DNA from: Planctomycetaceae bacterium
GTDB lineage: Bacteria; Planctomycetota; Planctomycetia; Planctomycetales; Planctomycetaceae
Direction of reading: 5' to 3'
NCBI GenBank assembly: GCA_016795145.1
Contig: JAEUII010000436.1
Coordinates: 1-43,386, forward strand
Length of the DNA: 43,386 bases
Below are positions 35,963 to 43,386 of this stretch, one piece after another. Every line of letters begins with the position of its first letter. Position 1 is the stretch's first letter. Position numbers and translations under genes: made by a program. The notes under the pieces were generated by a model. The model saw nothing but the letters and a program-made list of their open reading frames with translations. It had not been told where the DNA came from and searched no databases.

Positions 35963-36214
35963 ATGCGTTACACGATCCCGGATGTAACCGAAGAACTGAT
36001 CCTTACGAAGGATGAAAGTAGATACTAAGAGGTGCTCGATTCCATCGCAGCGGCATCGGCTGTCACCGTTGTGACGTACAACATTTCCGAGAACCAAGAC
36101 CTGTTGCTTGCGGCCCTCCACAGTTCGGATGCCAAGATCCGCATTATCACGACAATTCCCGCTCGCATGAACTTCTGCGCTGGAGCCGAAAGATGGTTTC
36201 CGCTGACAATGTGA
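35963..36214 (+). pseudogene. Broken gene fragment, phospholipase D-like
   Basis: From ATG 35963 the frame reads MRYTIPDVTEELILTKDESRY, a TAA stop at 36026-36028, then EVLDSIAAASAVTVVTYNIS, ENQDLLLAAL, KIRIITTIPARM and a second stop at 36212. The two parts join as one protein if the TAA is ignored. V-T-Y-N-I-S...KIRIITTIP is typical of the first half of PLD-like (HKD) proteins found in some defence loci; the expected HKD and second half are missing. The gene is thus both interrupted and truncated. The 140 bases from 36215 to 36354 may hold further scrambled remains. PLD assignment is inference. Confidence 0.5.
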
Positions 36215-36354
36215 CCCGGTTGCACATCGCTGACGAGTGCGATGCAGAGTTTTACAGGTTGTTTCGCAGAACCGGTCGGATGCACGGGGGAACCAATGGT
36301 GTCTCTACGTGCTTCGCGGGTACACTCCGGATAAACCCTCGGAGAGTCATCTGT

Positions 36355-38367
36355 ATGTACATCGCACGCATTCATATAAAGAACTTTCGGTGCTTTCTGG
36401 ACACAAGCATCGACTGTAAGCCCGGCCTTAACGTGATCATCGGCGAGAACAATGCGGGAAAAACCACCTTGCTTCGGGCGATTGCACTCGTCTTCGAACG
36501 CCGCGGCCGATCCCGTCCGACGCTCCATGATTTTCACCGACTTGTCACCCCCCTCACAGAGCCCCCGACGATCACAGTCACAGTCACACTCCGTTCGTCC
36601 GAAAACGATACACCTGCGGATCGGGCGCTCGTCGCCTCATGGCTCACGGTCCTCCAAGACGCGTGGGAAGCAACTCTCACATACACGTTCTTTCTTCCCG
36701 ATCAGCATCATGCTGAATTTGCAACGGCGGTCGCGGGGGTAAACCGGGACGGGTTCTTTGAAGTCGTGGAGGAGTTTCTTCCAAAATTCGTCTCCCGTAT
36801 CTATGGCGGAAATCCGGCAACACTCGTCGTTGCCGATGGGGAATCGTTAGCCAGATTCGATTGCCAGTTCTTGGATGCACTGCGTGATGTCGAATCCGAA
36901 ATGTTTGCCGGCAGTACACCGGTATTCCACGCACTGCTCCAAGAAATTCTCGACGTCGGGAAAGACGACGCGACACGACGAGGCTTGCGTTCGTCCTTCC
37001 GAACGAAGTCGAGAGATTTGCGGACGGAACTCCTGGCCAGGCTGGATACCGCGCGACTCTTCCAACTCGCGCAGGCCACCGGCGCGGCCGACAGCGGGTC
37101 ACCATCGCTGCAGGGTGCTGTAGATGAGTCCGATTTCATGGCGGCACTCCGGCTATTCATTGCTCGGGAACAGTTTGCTTTCCCTGCCACTCATAACGGC
37201 CTCGGCTACAACAACCTGCTGTACATCTCACTGATCCTCGCAAGCCTTTCGTTTCGCGCTTCGGACCGGCGAGGGCAGAATGCAGCCATTTTTCCGATGC
37301 TTCTGATTGAAGAACCGGAGGCACATCTTCACCCTGCACTGCAGTACAAATTGCTCGCCCATATCGTGGATCGTGTCCAAGCCGAACCGAACAAGAGTCG
37401 ACAGATCTTCGTGACCACGCATTCCACACACATCACCGCCGCATCCCGGCTGTCCCCCATCATTTGCTTGTCCGTACTGAACGACGGTTCTGTCGGCGTC
37501 GCATACCCTGCCGGAGTATTTCCGGATACAGATGAAGGTAGGGAGTCGCGTGGATATGTCGAGCGATATCTGGATGCCACCAAATCGGCAATGCTGTTTG
37601 CGAAGGCAACCGTCTTCGTTGAGGGGATCACGGAGCAATTGGTGGTGCCAGCGCTTGCCAAACGAAACGGTTGTAGTCTTGATGAACATCATGTCTGCGT
37701 TATCCGCGTTGACGGAGTCACGTTCAAGCACTTTCTTCCGCTCTTCGGTGGCACTACCGATCCAGCTGGGGCAGCGCACGCGCTCAAACGCCGTGTTGCG
37801 TGTATCATCGACGCGGATCCGTCACGAAAGGAGCGAGCCGCCGCACGACCGCGATTCAAATCGTGCTTTCCGTTTGCGCTGCAACGAAATGTCGCAACGT
37901 ACGATTACGCGCCCGTCTCATCGACCGCCGTCAATCTCCAGACACAAATCGCGGGTGCCCCGGACATTCGCGTCTTTCACGGCGTCAAGACGTTTGAGTA
38001 CGACTTCGCATTGGCGAATCACACATGCAAGAACATTGTGACGTCCGCCGTCAAGGAATCCGCCGATGTGGCGTCGCTGTGCGTAGCGCAGGCAGTTCTG
38101 CCGGATTCGCTGAAGGAATTCCTGACGGCAGAAGAGAGTGCAGACCTTGCAGCTCTTGCGCAGGATGTCGAGAAGCATCGCTTCGCAGCTATCTTTCTGT
38201 GTGCATGTAAGGACGCCAAGGGAGAACATGCCTTCGCACTGGAGCATTGCATTCGGACACTGCCGCCGGAGATCCAGGTGAACTATCCGCCATACATACA
38301 TGATGCGTTACAGTGGGTCATATCCCCTCGTCCCGCTCCGCAGGCCGCTCCCGCAGGTGGCCCATGA
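36355..38367 (+). CDS. OLD-family ATPase-TOPRIM nuclease, GajA-like
   Basis: A 670-residue protein. The N-terminal ABC-type ATPase has MYIARIHIKNFRCF, Walker A G30-E-N-N-A-G-K36-T-T, a signature-like NNLLYISLIL, Walker B LLIEEPEAHLHP (316-327) and the H-loop H356 (TTHSTHI). The C-terminal TOPRIM has E423 (VEGITEQL), D486-A-D488 and K545-T-F-E548-Y-D. This is the GajA plan of Gabija, where the complex nicks phage DNA after nucleotide depletion. At 670 residues it is longer than the roughly 580 of the model GajA. ATG 36355 follows GGAGAG at 8 bases. It overlaps the helicase gene by ATGA. Other class 2 OLD nucleases share this plan, so Gabija is likely but not proved. Confidence 0.85.
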   Translation: MYIARIHIKNFRCFLDTSIDCKPGLNVIIGENNAGKTTLLRAIALVFERRGRSRPTLHDFHRLVTPLTEPPTITVTVTLRSSENDTPADRALVASWLTVLQDAWEATLTYTFFLPDQHHAEFATAVAGVNRDGFFEVVEEFLPKFVSRIYGGNPATLVVADGESLARFDCQFLDALRDVESEMFAGSTPVFHALLQEILDVGKDDATRRGLRSSFRTKSRDLRTELLARLDTARLFQLAQATGAADSGSPSLQGAVDESDFMAALRLFIAREQFAFPATHNGLGYNNLLYISLILASLSFRASDRRGQNAAIFPMLLIEEPEAHLHPALQYKLLAHIVDRVQAEPNKSRQIFVTTHSTHITAASRLSPIICLSVLNDGSVGVAYPAGVFPDTDEGRESRGYVERYLDATKSAMLFAKATVFVEGITEQLVVPALAKRNGCSLDEHHVCVIRVDGVTFKHFLPLFGGTTDPAGAAHALKRRVACIIDADPSRKERAAARPRFKSCFPFALQRNVATYDYAPVSSTAVNLQTQIAGAPDIRVFHGVKTFEYDFALANHTCKNIVTSAVKESADVASLCVAQAVLPDSLKEFLTAEESADLAALAQDVEKHRFAAIFLCACKDAKGEHAFALEHCIRTLPPEIQVNYPPYIHDALQWVISPRPAPQAAPAGGP

Positions 38368-40154
38368 ATCAAGTGATTCCTCTCCAATCCGACGAGCGTC
38401 TGCCGGACACAGAGCACCACTTCCGAGTTGTTGCAGGCCCGGGAGCGGGTAAAACATATTGGCTTGCACGCCATATCGTCCACGTCGCGTCACATTCGAA
38501 ACGACTGCCACCCTCGTCCAACATCGGCGTCATTTCCTACACGAATGTCGCCGTCCGCGAGTTAGTCGCGGATTTGGGCACCTCTGCCAACCTTGTGGAC
38601 GCATCCACGATCCACAGCTTCCTGTTCCGCCATATTGTGCGCCCCTACGCGCATCTGCTGTCCTCCGCAGATCGAACTCCACTCATCGCCCACCACCTCG
38701 TCGACACGCACGGGGAGCACTTCCCCGTCTATACGCACCTGAAAGCCTGGCTGCAGACGCACGGAAAGCAAAACGTCCTATATCAAGATGCTACGCTCGA
38801 ACGTCTGAAGAATTGTCTTCAATCCTTGACGGTCAGGGTTACCAACAACCAGCCGACGTACGCGACGACCGTTTCTCCGGTCCAAAACAGTCTTCAGGTA
38901 CTCCTCACGCACGAAAGCATACTCGCATACAAAACCCTCTTCTGGAAGGAAGGCAACATTGACCATGAAGACGTGCTCTACCTCTCGTTTCGCCTCCTCC
39001 ATGAGTTTCCGTTGCTGCGGAGATTCCTCAGCGACCGGTTCCCCTACGTCTTCATCGACGAATTCCAGGATACGCTGCCGGTCCAAGCGGCCATTGTTAC
39101 GTGGCTCGCAGCGGAGGGTACTATTGTTGGCGTCATTGGAGATCCTGAGCAGGCCATTTACGGCTTCATCGACGCGAGCCCAACGCACTTCCGGAATTTT
39201 CAGCTGCCGAGTTTCCGGAGTTACGAAATATCAGGGAACCGCCGTAGCACGGACGCAATCATCGGATTGCTCAACAAAGTTCGAACAGACGCGTTACAAC
39301 AGACAGGGCTCCGGAACGAGGCGGGGACAGCCCCACTTGTGTACGCAGGCGACCTCGGCGCCGCCATAGTCCATGCTGCAACGCAGGTACCGGAGAACGT
39401 CGGAATACTGGTCCTTGGACGCAAACACGACGACATCGTGCTGGCACGCAGAGCTGCCGAGGGGAACGTGAACAATGATGACCCATGGGAAGTGCTGTCC
39501 GGAGCCGATACCGACCGCATGCGGTTTCTTTTAAATCTGGCAACGGCCACAGACCTGTTCCGACGAGGCATCTACGACACCGCAGTGCAACGCCTCGTTC
39601 AAGGAATATCATCCAGAAACGGCTTTCGTGACCCGCTCCAATTCACTCCGGCGGTGGATATCGTGCTACGACGGAGTGTCGCCATGTCCCTGCTGCAATA
39701 CTTGGTGTCGAATCACGCTGAATTGAACGCGCTCTCGACATACACCGTCTACGAGCGGCTTGTCGCACAGGTGCCGGGGTTTGCCGATGGACTCCGGCTG
39801 AAAGCGGTTCGAGCGGGCGCATTTAGAACGGCAGCTGAACACGTTCCTTACCGCGATCTTCTGCTAGCGCTCAGGGTTCCCGATGAAACGCGCACCATGA
39901 GAACTATTCATCAGGCGAAAGGTTCGGAGGCCGACGCTGTTTTTGTCATCCTCGGACGCGGGCATGCCGCTCATATCCTGTCTCCGGCGCCCGACATTGA
40001 GGAGCAGCGAGTACTGTACGTGGCGCTCAGTCGCGCGAGAAATCACCTCTTCCTGTACTGTCCTGATGCGCGTCTTCTAGCACAGTTTCAGACTCTCGGC
40101 TTACGAACACATACCGTTTCCCCAGGTCCACAATCTCAAGTTGCGGGTTCGTAA
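38364..40154 (+). CDS. UvrD/PcrA-type superfamily 1 helicase, GajB-like
   Basis: A 596-residue SF1 helicase starting at the ATGA overlap with the GajA-like gene. Motif I is AGPGAGKT (24-31), Ia ISYTNVAV, a TIHSF segment, motif II D232-E-F-Q-D236, motif III GDPEQAIYGF (259-268), NRRSTD, motif V TIHQAKGSEADAV (T514, K519) and motif VI VALSRARNHLF (R557, R559). All are intact, so it should hydrolyse ATP and act on DNA. In Gabija GajB senses DNA ends and supports GajA. It is somewhat longer than the B. cereus GajB. An in-frame start at 38313 is possible but less likely given the ATGA coupling. Confidence 0.85.
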   Translation: MNQVIPLQSDERLPDTEHHFRVVAGPGAGKTYWLARHIVHVASHSKRLPPSSNIGVISYTNVAVRELVADLGTSANLVDASTIHSFLFRHIVRPYAHLLSSADRTPLIAHHLVDTHGEHFPVYTHLKAWLQTHGKQNVLYQDATLERLKNCLQSLTVRVTNNQPTYATTVSPVQNSLQVLLTHESILAYKTLFWKEGNIDHEDVLYLSFRLLHEFPLLRRFLSDRFPYVFIDEFQDTLPVQAAIVTWLAAEGTIVGVIGDPEQAIYGFIDASPTHFRNFQLPSFRSYEISGNRRSTDAIIGLLNKVRTDALQQTGLRNEAGTAPLVYAGDLGAAIVHAATQVPENVGILVLGRKHDDIVLARRAAEGNVNNDDPWEVLSGADTDRMRFLLNLATATDLFRRGIYDTAVQRLVQGISSRNGFRDPLQFTPAVDIVLRRSVAMSLLQYLVSNHAELNALSTYTVYERLVAQVPGFADGLRLKAVRAGAFRTAAEHVPYRDLLLALRVPDETRTMRTIHQAKGSEADAVFVILGRGHAAHILSPAPDIEEQRVLYVALSRARNHLFLYCPDARLLAQFQTLGLRTHTVSPGPQSQVAGS

Positions 40155-40260
40155 AACCCGCCCTATGCAATACACAGAGCAGTTGGTGCTCTGATTTCAA
40201 CCAGACATCCTTATCCGCTTCACTGTCCCAAGTGAAGTTGGAAACCCAAACTTTATCGTA

Positions 40261-40515
40261 ATGCAAGTGAATCCATGCCACTACGCTCTTCGTGTGACTG
40301 CCGAACAGGAAGATCCTATCTTCCATCTCAAGTGGTTCACGCCAGATGGCGGCTTTACTTGGTATGTCTGCGAATACGATCCCATCACCGGAATCGCCTT
40401 TGGGTCCGTCGTTGGACCGTGTCCTGAATGGGGCACTTGCAGCATCCATGAAATCCGCTCTGTCCGTGCAAGATCCGGGGCGGCAAGATCCGGGGCCATC
40501 CACCTACAGCCTTGA
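40261..40515 (+). pseudogene. Truncated DUF2958-like gene
   Basis: An 84-residue frame. Residues about 12-68 (AEQEDPIFHLKWFTPDGG, FTWYVCEYDPITG, IAFGSVVGPCPEWGT, SIHEIRSVR) follow the DUF2958 pattern: P-x-x-K-x-F-x-P, T-W-Y-x-x-E-x-D, F-G-x-V-x-G and S-L-x-E-L-x-S-V-R. Full members have an N-terminal helix and end in G-L-x-x-E-R-D; both are missing. The C-terminus runs into a tandem 14-mer (GCAAGATCCGGGGC twice, 40468-40496). DUF2958 occurs on plasmids and mobile elements, so this is likely a remnant. Function of the family is unknown. Confidence 0.5.
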
Positions 40516-40825
40516 TCATTTTGTCAATGCCGCACGCTTCTGCAACAGACTTCCAACTGCCACGATTGCCCTGAGTTCTTTTCCGGGTGCAGCGGATTTG
40601 GAAGTTGCCGGGCGGTGAACCCGTTCGGGGTTTCGGCTAGCGCCTCAGGCTCAGGAGGGTGAGGGATCAATGTGGATGGCACCGGGGCGTGTTGCACCGG
40701 GGCATGTTACTCATTCGCATTGTTATTCAAGCCCAAATTCTTTTGTCCGAACAGAGTTTAAAGAAAACGCTTGTTGTACCGGTGGGTTGACACCTCACCG
40801 CTCGCCTTGTGGTTTGGGTTTGGGA

Positions 40826-41103
40826 GCTCACCCGTCTTGGTGAGCAGAGTGTGTGAAGAAATCGGGCTCTGCAGGTAGCGTGCGAACCTCGGCTTCAGAC
40901 GGGGCAAGCCCGTCTGGGAGCTGTGGATTTGCGGTGTTGCGATCTAGCTGGCGAACCGCGCGCTCCAGTCGGGCAAGCCGACTGGGGGCGGGAGAATTGG
41001 CCACCGATGGGCTTGTCCCATCGGAGCCAGTGGTTCACGGCTAGACGCGATTAGCTGCCACAAACGTACGGCCCAACGCAAGACCCCGACGGGCTCGCCC
41101 CGT
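40826..41103. repeat. Cluster of five short perfect hairpins with 5-6 nt loops
   Basis: Perfect stems at 40826-40845 (GCTCACC/GGTGAGC), 40896-40916 (CAGACGGG/CCCGTCTG, loop GCAAG), 40965-40985 (CCAGTCGG/CCGACTGG, loop GCAAG), 41004-41024 (CCGATGGG/CCCATCGG, loop CTTGT) and 41089-41103 (ACGGG/CCCGT, loop CTCGC). The arms differ but the loop and the G/C core are shared. There is no T run after them. Confidence 0.8.
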
Positions 41104-41138
41104 GTGGTGAATCAGGCTCCGGAGCTAGTCGTGCCCGT

Positions 41139-41276
41139 CATTTTTCTGCCCAGCATTTTTTTGCCCAGCATTTTTTTGCCCGATCGGTCGTGGCGGAACA
41201 AGCAGGTGTACCGGTGGGTTGACAACGTTGACACCGCACCGCTCGCCATGTTTTTGCCCAACATTTTTCTGTCAGA
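41139..41276. repeat. 15-nt T-rich tandem units
   Basis: CATTTTTCTGCCCAG (41139-41153), CATTTTTTTGCCCAG (41154-41168) and CATTTTTTTGCCCGA (41169-41183) are head to tail; CATGTTTTTGCCCAA and CATTTTTCTGTCAGA follow at 41247-41276. The 15-nt period keeps an open frame, coding a repeating IFLPS-like pentapeptide. Confidence 0.8.
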
Positions 41277-41669
41277 ACAGCAGAATCGCAATCAGGGGAC
41301 TGACGTCGCCCCGCTCGCCTGTAGCTACAGCCGCCGCTGCGCCGAGCGGCCCAGGCGAGGCAAATGTCCTGGCCGGAAACCGCAGGAGATCATTGGAACA
41401 CGTTTCGAATTCACTTCATGAACCAAAACGGGCTGTTTTCGAGGGATGTCGCGGGTCTGGTCAGTCGGGCGGAGTGCCAGGAGACGCAGAATCTGTTAAC
41501 ATCTTGAGAATTCTGGAGTTCCGGCGTCGTCCGGGCTTCCTTACCATTCCACCGCCTGCGTGATGTTCGCGGGCACCGGAAACACTCGCCTGAACCGATT
41601 GGGTTCACCAATGGGGGCAGGATTATTGAAACATTTTACTCAGAAAATTCATTCCACTGGGGTGCCTGA

Positions 41670-43386
41670 ATGGCCAACGATCCGTACTCGATGTGTCCCT
41701 GCGGCAGCGGCAAGAAGCTGAAATTCTGTTGCGGCGATATCCTGACCGAACTTCAGAAGGCTTTCCGCCTTCGTGAAAACCAGCCGGAAGCCGCCGCCCG
41801 CGTCTTTCGAGACCTGCTGAAAAAACATCCCGACAAAGACGTTCTGGTCCGCGAACTGTCCGGCACACTCTTTGAGCTTGGACAGACACAGGAAGCTCGA
41901 CAGGTTTGCATCGACTACCTCAAGGCTCATCCCGACCAGCCCAATGTGCTCGCGTCACTTTCAGAAATCTGCCTGAAGGAAGATGGCTTCGATGCATCAC
42001 GACGACTGCTGCATCGCACGTTTCAGCTCTGTGCGAAATCCAACCCGCTCGCCGTGGCATATCTGGCCGCTTTGATCGCCTCCATGATGGCTCGATCCGG
42101 CTGTCTGATGTCGGCCAGAGAACACCTGGCATTGGCCGTCAGAATGTCGACGGGCGAACGTCAGCGCAATCTGGTTCTGCAGCTGGTCAGCTTTGAATCT
42201 GAAGCGTCTCTGCCATTTCCATTTCGTAGTGCGTATCAGTTGCTGCCGGTCAACTTCAACGACGACGCGACTCAGCAGGATCTGCGAGCTCGCAAGCTAA
42301 GCGTTCTGGGATGCTGGGAACCAGCGGCCATCATTTACAATCGTCTTGCCGATGCTTTCCCGACCGAAGGATCTGTCTGGTTCAACCTTGGTTTGTGTCA
42401 GGCATGGGACGGTCGTCTGCGCGAAGCCGCTTCGTCGCTGCACCATGCGGCGTCACTGCTGTCCGACTTCGATGTGGCGACAGATGCAGAAGCACTTGCA
42501 CAGCAGCTTGACCTCCAGTTGTCCGAAGAGCGATATTCCACTCTGTCTGTGAAGCTGGAAGTGCAGTCCGTTTCGGAACTGCTGACTCGCCTGGAATCCG
42601 ATCCAACGATTCGTCGTCACGATACGCACGACCACAGCGAATGTCATCATCATGACGGTACTCAGCATGTGGCTGAATTTGTCATGCTGAATTCGGACAT
42701 CACTGGTTCGGCGATTACCGAAGCAAGCCAGATTCCGGAATCTGTCGCAGACGTCGATCTGTTTGATATCGTCGACGACGAAGAAGCCTCGGAAGGCGAC
42801 ACGACACAGCCGTTCCTGGTCGTCACGACGGTGGAGAACAACATTGATACAGCGATCGTCAAACTGCGAGCGCTCGCTGGTGATCTGATCGTGACTCGCG
42901 GTGATCAGGAAAAGCGTGAGACGGTTGAGTTTGAACGACCCCAGGCGCGGCCGTTCGATCGGCGTTTCTATTGCCCGGAAGGTCTGACTCAGAAGGCATT
43001 CCGGACACTGACGCGACAGATGGAACCTGCTGCAATTGAGCAGTGGCTGAGCCTCCCACTGTCAGCACTCGGTGGCAAGACAGCTCTGGAAGCCGCTGGC
43101 GATGCCTCATTGCAGAAGAAACTGGCGGGGGCTTTGCTGGTCATGTTGTCGATTGCAGGCCGCTTCGATCAGTCGCCGGACCTTGATGCACTGCGAACGC
43201 GACTCGGGCTGCCTGCACGACAGCCGATGGAAATTCCGGAAGGTGCGGTCGTTGCAGCGATGCCGGCTCTGTCGTACGAGCGACTGGTTCTGACAAAGCT
43301 GACGGACTCACAGCTTCAGGAACTGGCGAATCGGTGTTCGGTCCTGGGACTGCGTGATATCGTCCGCAAGGCACTTGATGAGATCA
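41670..43386 (+). CDS. SEC-C motif and TPR protein (3' part outside window)
   Basis: From ATG 41670 the frame is open for 572 codons to the window edge, so the gene continues to the right. It begins with a SEC-C zinc motif: C9-P-C11-G-S-G-K-K-L-K-F-C20-C21-G, the metal-binding motif of SecA tails. TPR-like helices follow (LQKAFRLRENQPEAAARVF, ELSGTLFELGQTQEARQV, VWFNLGLCQAWDGRLREAAS). A His-rich segment at about 317-329 (HDTHDHSECHHHD) may bind metal, and an acidic linker (DIVDDEEASEGD) comes before a second folded region. There is no signal peptide. I do not know its task; SEC-C proteins often bind ribosomes or translocon parts. Confidence 0.85.
   Translation, partial: MANDPYSMCPCGSGKKLKFCCGDILTELQKAFRLRENQPEAAARVFRDLLKKHPDKDVLVRELSGTLFELGQTQEARQVCIDYLKAHPDQPNVLASLSEICLKEDGFDASRRLLHRTFQLCAKSNPLAVAYLAALIASMMARSGCLMSAREHLALAVRMSTGERQRNLVLQLVSFESEASLPFPFRSAYQLLPVNFNDDATQQDLRARKLSVLGCWEPAAIIYNRLADAFPTEGSVWFNLGLCQAWDGRLREAASSLHHAASLLSDFDVATDAEALAQQLDLQLSEERYSTLSVKLEVQSVSELLTRLESDPTIRRHDTHDHSECHHHDGTQHVAEFVMLNSDITGSAITEASQIPESVADVDLFDIVDDEEASEGDTTQPFLVVTTVENNIDTAIVKLRALAGDLIVTRGDQEKRETVEFERPQARPFDRRFYCPEGLTQKAFRTLTRQMEPAAIEQWLSLPLSALGGKTALEAAGDASLQKKLAGALLVMLSIAGRFDQSPDLDALRTRLGLPARQPMEIPEGAVVAAMPALSYERLVLTKLTDSQLQELANRCSVLGLRDIVRKALDEI

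Larger units (their letters stand above)
40516..41669. other. Repeat-rich stretch without a convincing gene
   Basis: About 1.1 kb holding, in order, a 15-bp tandem duplication (GCACCGGGGCRTGTT, 40679-40708), a GGTGGGTTGACAC...CCGCTCGCC element (40777-40808), five hairpins (40826-41103), three 15-nt T-rich units and two relatives (41139-41183, 41247-41276), a second GGTGGGTTGACA element (41209-41247) and an inverted copy of the GGCGAGCGG repeat (41282-41321). From 41322 to 41669 I see nothing recognisable. Open frames here come from the repeats (for example repeated IFLPS). Confidence 0.7.

Noticed and set aside
40027..40323. A small minus-strand gene behind gajB
   Set aside because: It looks protein-like, but it overlaps gajB by 128 bases and has no recognised family; kept only as a finding.
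40826..41103. A CRISPR array
   Set aside because: The hairpin units have different arms and unequal spacing, and no cas genes are near.
41104..41421. A 105-codon plus frame
   Set aside because: Its translation consists of repeat units (IFLPS and relatives), with no gene-like start signal.

Overview
The window looks like a piece of a planctomycete chromosome (inference from gene content; no rRNA or marker gene is present to prove it). Pointers are: many small lineage-type secreted proteins, a Tat-exported enolase-superfamily enzyme, a sugar-isomerase-like TIM barrel, a CotH-family protein, a stand-alone murG, SEC-C/TPR and ExeA-like proteins with long low-complexity tails, short operons on both strands, and several families of short dispersed hairpin repeats between genes. 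Protein-coding genes fill about 85 percent of the window. I found no rRNA, tRNA, CRISPR array, insertion sequence or transposase.

Layout. 1-5000: end of pxpA (5-oxoprolinase subunit A), a small zinc-ribbon membrane protein, a secreted unknown, a double AhpD-like protein and a secreted enolase-superfamily protein, with two strong terminators. 5084-11224 (minus): unknown membrane protein, Trm112-like protein plus a TIM-barrel isomerase/epimerase (3 nt apart), an NtrC-type sigma-54 activator, xylulokinase, and a DJ-1/PfpI protein. 11520-19180 (mostly plus): IF-1, RNase HI, an unknown coiled protein on the minus strand, serine acetyltransferase, an ExeA-like ATPase and FolD. 19356-33482: CotH protein, antibiotic-monooxygenase fold protein, DapA-like aldolase, murG overlapping a DUF1444 gene, TPR plus metallophosphoesterase pair, a two-domain esterase, SRPBCC protein with a small membrane protein, a DacZ-like diadenylate cyclase, aroB and hisF.

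33483-41669 is an accessory island between housekeeping genes. It holds an unknown 493-residue protein with a nuclease-like motif (minus), a small SseB-like protein, a broken PLD-like gene with an in-frame stop, an OLD-family ATPase-TOPRIM nuclease gene overlapping a UvrD-type helicase gene (the architecture of the Gabija anti-phage system), a truncated DUF2958 gene, and about 1.1 kb of repeats without a convincing gene. A SEC-C/TPR gene then runs off the right edge.

The strongest candidates for something new are the Gabija-like operon with its unfamiliar neighbours, the DacZ-type c-di-AMP synthase with an altered RHR motif, and the repeat families: stem-loops with 5-nt loops, 15-nt T-rich tandem units, and a roughly 109-bp MITE-like inverted repeat with a solo half elsewhere in the window.
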